The notes below the pieces were generated by a model. It did not search any database and was not told where the DNA came from. It was given only the letters and a program-made list of their open reading frames with translations. Positions 63,304 through 64,000 of a stretch of DNA of 64,000 nt are shown one piece after another. The stretch's first letter is position 1; every line of letters starts with the position of its first letter. The translations under genes and the position numbers were made by a program. The stretch spans positions 1 to 64,000 of the forward strand of contig DASPHG010000046.1 of assembly GCA_035629775.1 (NCBI GenBank), written 5' to 3'. Origin of the DNA: DASPHG01 sp035629775. Lineage in GTDB: Bacteria; Actinomycetota; Thermoleophilia; Solirubrobacterales; Thermoleophilaceae.

Positions 63304-64000
63304 TAGACCCCCGGCCGCGGGTTGTAGGACCCGTAGTTCGGGTTCTCGCGGTCCGCGAACAACCTGATCATCGCGAGTCCGAACACGAAACCGCCGATGT
63401 GGGCGAAGTAGGCGATCCCGCCTCCGTCACCGGTCGCCGGCTGGCTCGCGTCGTAGAGCTGGAACAGGAACCACATGCCGAGCACGAGGAGCGCCGGCAG
63501 CTCGATCAGCGTGATGAAGACAATCAGGATCACGAGCGTCACCACCCGCGCCCGTGGATACAGCAGGGCGTAGCCACCCAGGACGGCGGCCACCGCCCCG
63601 CTGGCGCCGATGCTCGGCACCGTCGAGCCGGTGTCGATGACCGTCTGCGCGAGCGTGGCCGCCAGCCCGCCGAGCAGGTAGAAGGCGACGAACTTCAGCC
63701 GCCCCATCGAGTCCTCGATGTTGTTCCCGAAGATCCACAGGAACAGCATGTTCCCGGCCAGATGGAACAGCCCGCCGTGCATGAACATCGAGGTCAGGAG
63801 CGTCAGCCACGTCGAGGCGAGCCCCGTGTCCTCGCCGTCGACGCAGGCCTCCTCGCCCGCGCCCGGCTGGACGCACTGCTCGCCGGGATGCGTGATCTCG
63901 TACGGGATCGATCCGTACTCGACGACGGTCTCCAGATAGTGCTCCCCCGTCGGCTGTCCGAACGCGAGGCCGCCCTGCTGGAAGAAGAAGTACATCCCCA
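63300..64000 (-). CDS. rhomboid-family intramembrane serine protease, 5' end outside the window
   Basis: 233 residues visible of a six- or seven-helix membrane protease. The catalytic Ser is in SIGASGAVAAVLGGY (GASG) and the His in YFAHIGGFVFGLA. MFMHGGLFHLAGNMLFLWIFG holds the second family motif (HLAGNM). The long first loop carries four Cys-containing acidic stretches (THPGEQCVQPGAGEEAC). The reading frame is open to the window edge, and the visible first residues (YFFFQQGG) correspond to the middle of helix 1, so the true start is beyond 64000. Rhomboids cleave membrane proteins inside the bilayer. Substrate unknown. Confidence 0.92.
   Translation of the reverse strand, partial: GMYFFFQQGGLAFGQPTGEHYLETVVEYGSIPYEITHPGEQCVQPGAGEEACVDGEDTGLASTWLTLLTSMFMHGGLFHLAGNMLFLWIFGNNIEDSMGRLKFVAFYLLGGLAATLAQTVIDTGSTVPSIGASGAVAAVLGGYALLYPRARVVTLVILIVFITLIELPALLVLGMWFLFQLYDASQPATGDGGGIAYFAHIGGFVFGLAMIRLFADRENPNYGSYNPRPGVY

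Overview
The window is GC-rich, densely coded bacterial DNA with many GTG and TTG starts. Its gene content points to an actinobacterium. The best clue is one cluster of FHA proteins, PP2C phosphatase, RodA, class B PBP and PASTA kinase, arranged as in the mycobacterial fhaA-fhaB-pstP-rodA-pbpA-pknB locus and lying about 5 kb from gyrA. Secreted proteins with CSLREA, RTX or Lys-Arg-rich tails and several DUF families suggest Thermoleophilia (Solirubrobacterales or Gaiellales). That placement is inference. I see no phage, insertion sequence or CRISPR array. Layout: 1-6.7 kb holds the end of gyrA, an EamA exporter, a structured RNA candidate (about 2941-3175, resembling the raiA motif) and a leftward run with pheA, DUF4446, an HNH protein and membrane-anchored proteins of unknown function. 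6.7-18.2 kb is the cell-wall growth and Ser/Thr phosphorylation cluster: kinase, fhaA, fhaB, pstP, rodA, pbpA, pknB, ddl, and a convergent third kinase with a discoidin-like sensor. 18.2-21.4 kb carries a DsbA-like protein, purM, uppP and a DedA protein; the last two probably recycle undecaprenyl phosphate. 21.4-37.9 kb is a loose glycan region. It holds a PglE-type aminotransferase, a DUF354 glycosyltransferase-like protein, a PglF-type dehydratase, two GT2 enzymes, a PglD-type acetyltransferase, a PglC-type phosphoglycosyl transferase and a secreted amidase. Between these sit a 1196-residue adenylate cyclase/ATPase/TPR regulator with a CRP-like site in front of it, a PQQ-type propeller protein and alanine dehydrogenase. 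38-44.6 kb has DUF3105, hydrolases, an ECF sigma factor fused to an anti-sigma-like zinc finger and membrane segment, PhzF, a lytic transglycosylase-like protein and MreB. 44.6-55.4 kb is rich in secreted proteins: an RTX/propeller protein, lipoproteins, an 869-residue extracellular protein, and a propeller/CSLREA beta-helix/metzincin fusion. 55.4-64 kb has a tandem pair of FMN alpha-hydroxyacid oxidase homologues (the second Tat-exported and catalytically dead), two tRNA-Ala genes, a GGDEF sensor, glutamate dehydrogenase and a rhomboid protease that runs off the end. Genome-scale habits seen here: half of the convergent gene pairs share one CTAG that ends both genes, and many genes have a TANNNT hexamer 6-8 nt before the start codon, which suggests widespread leaderless transcription.
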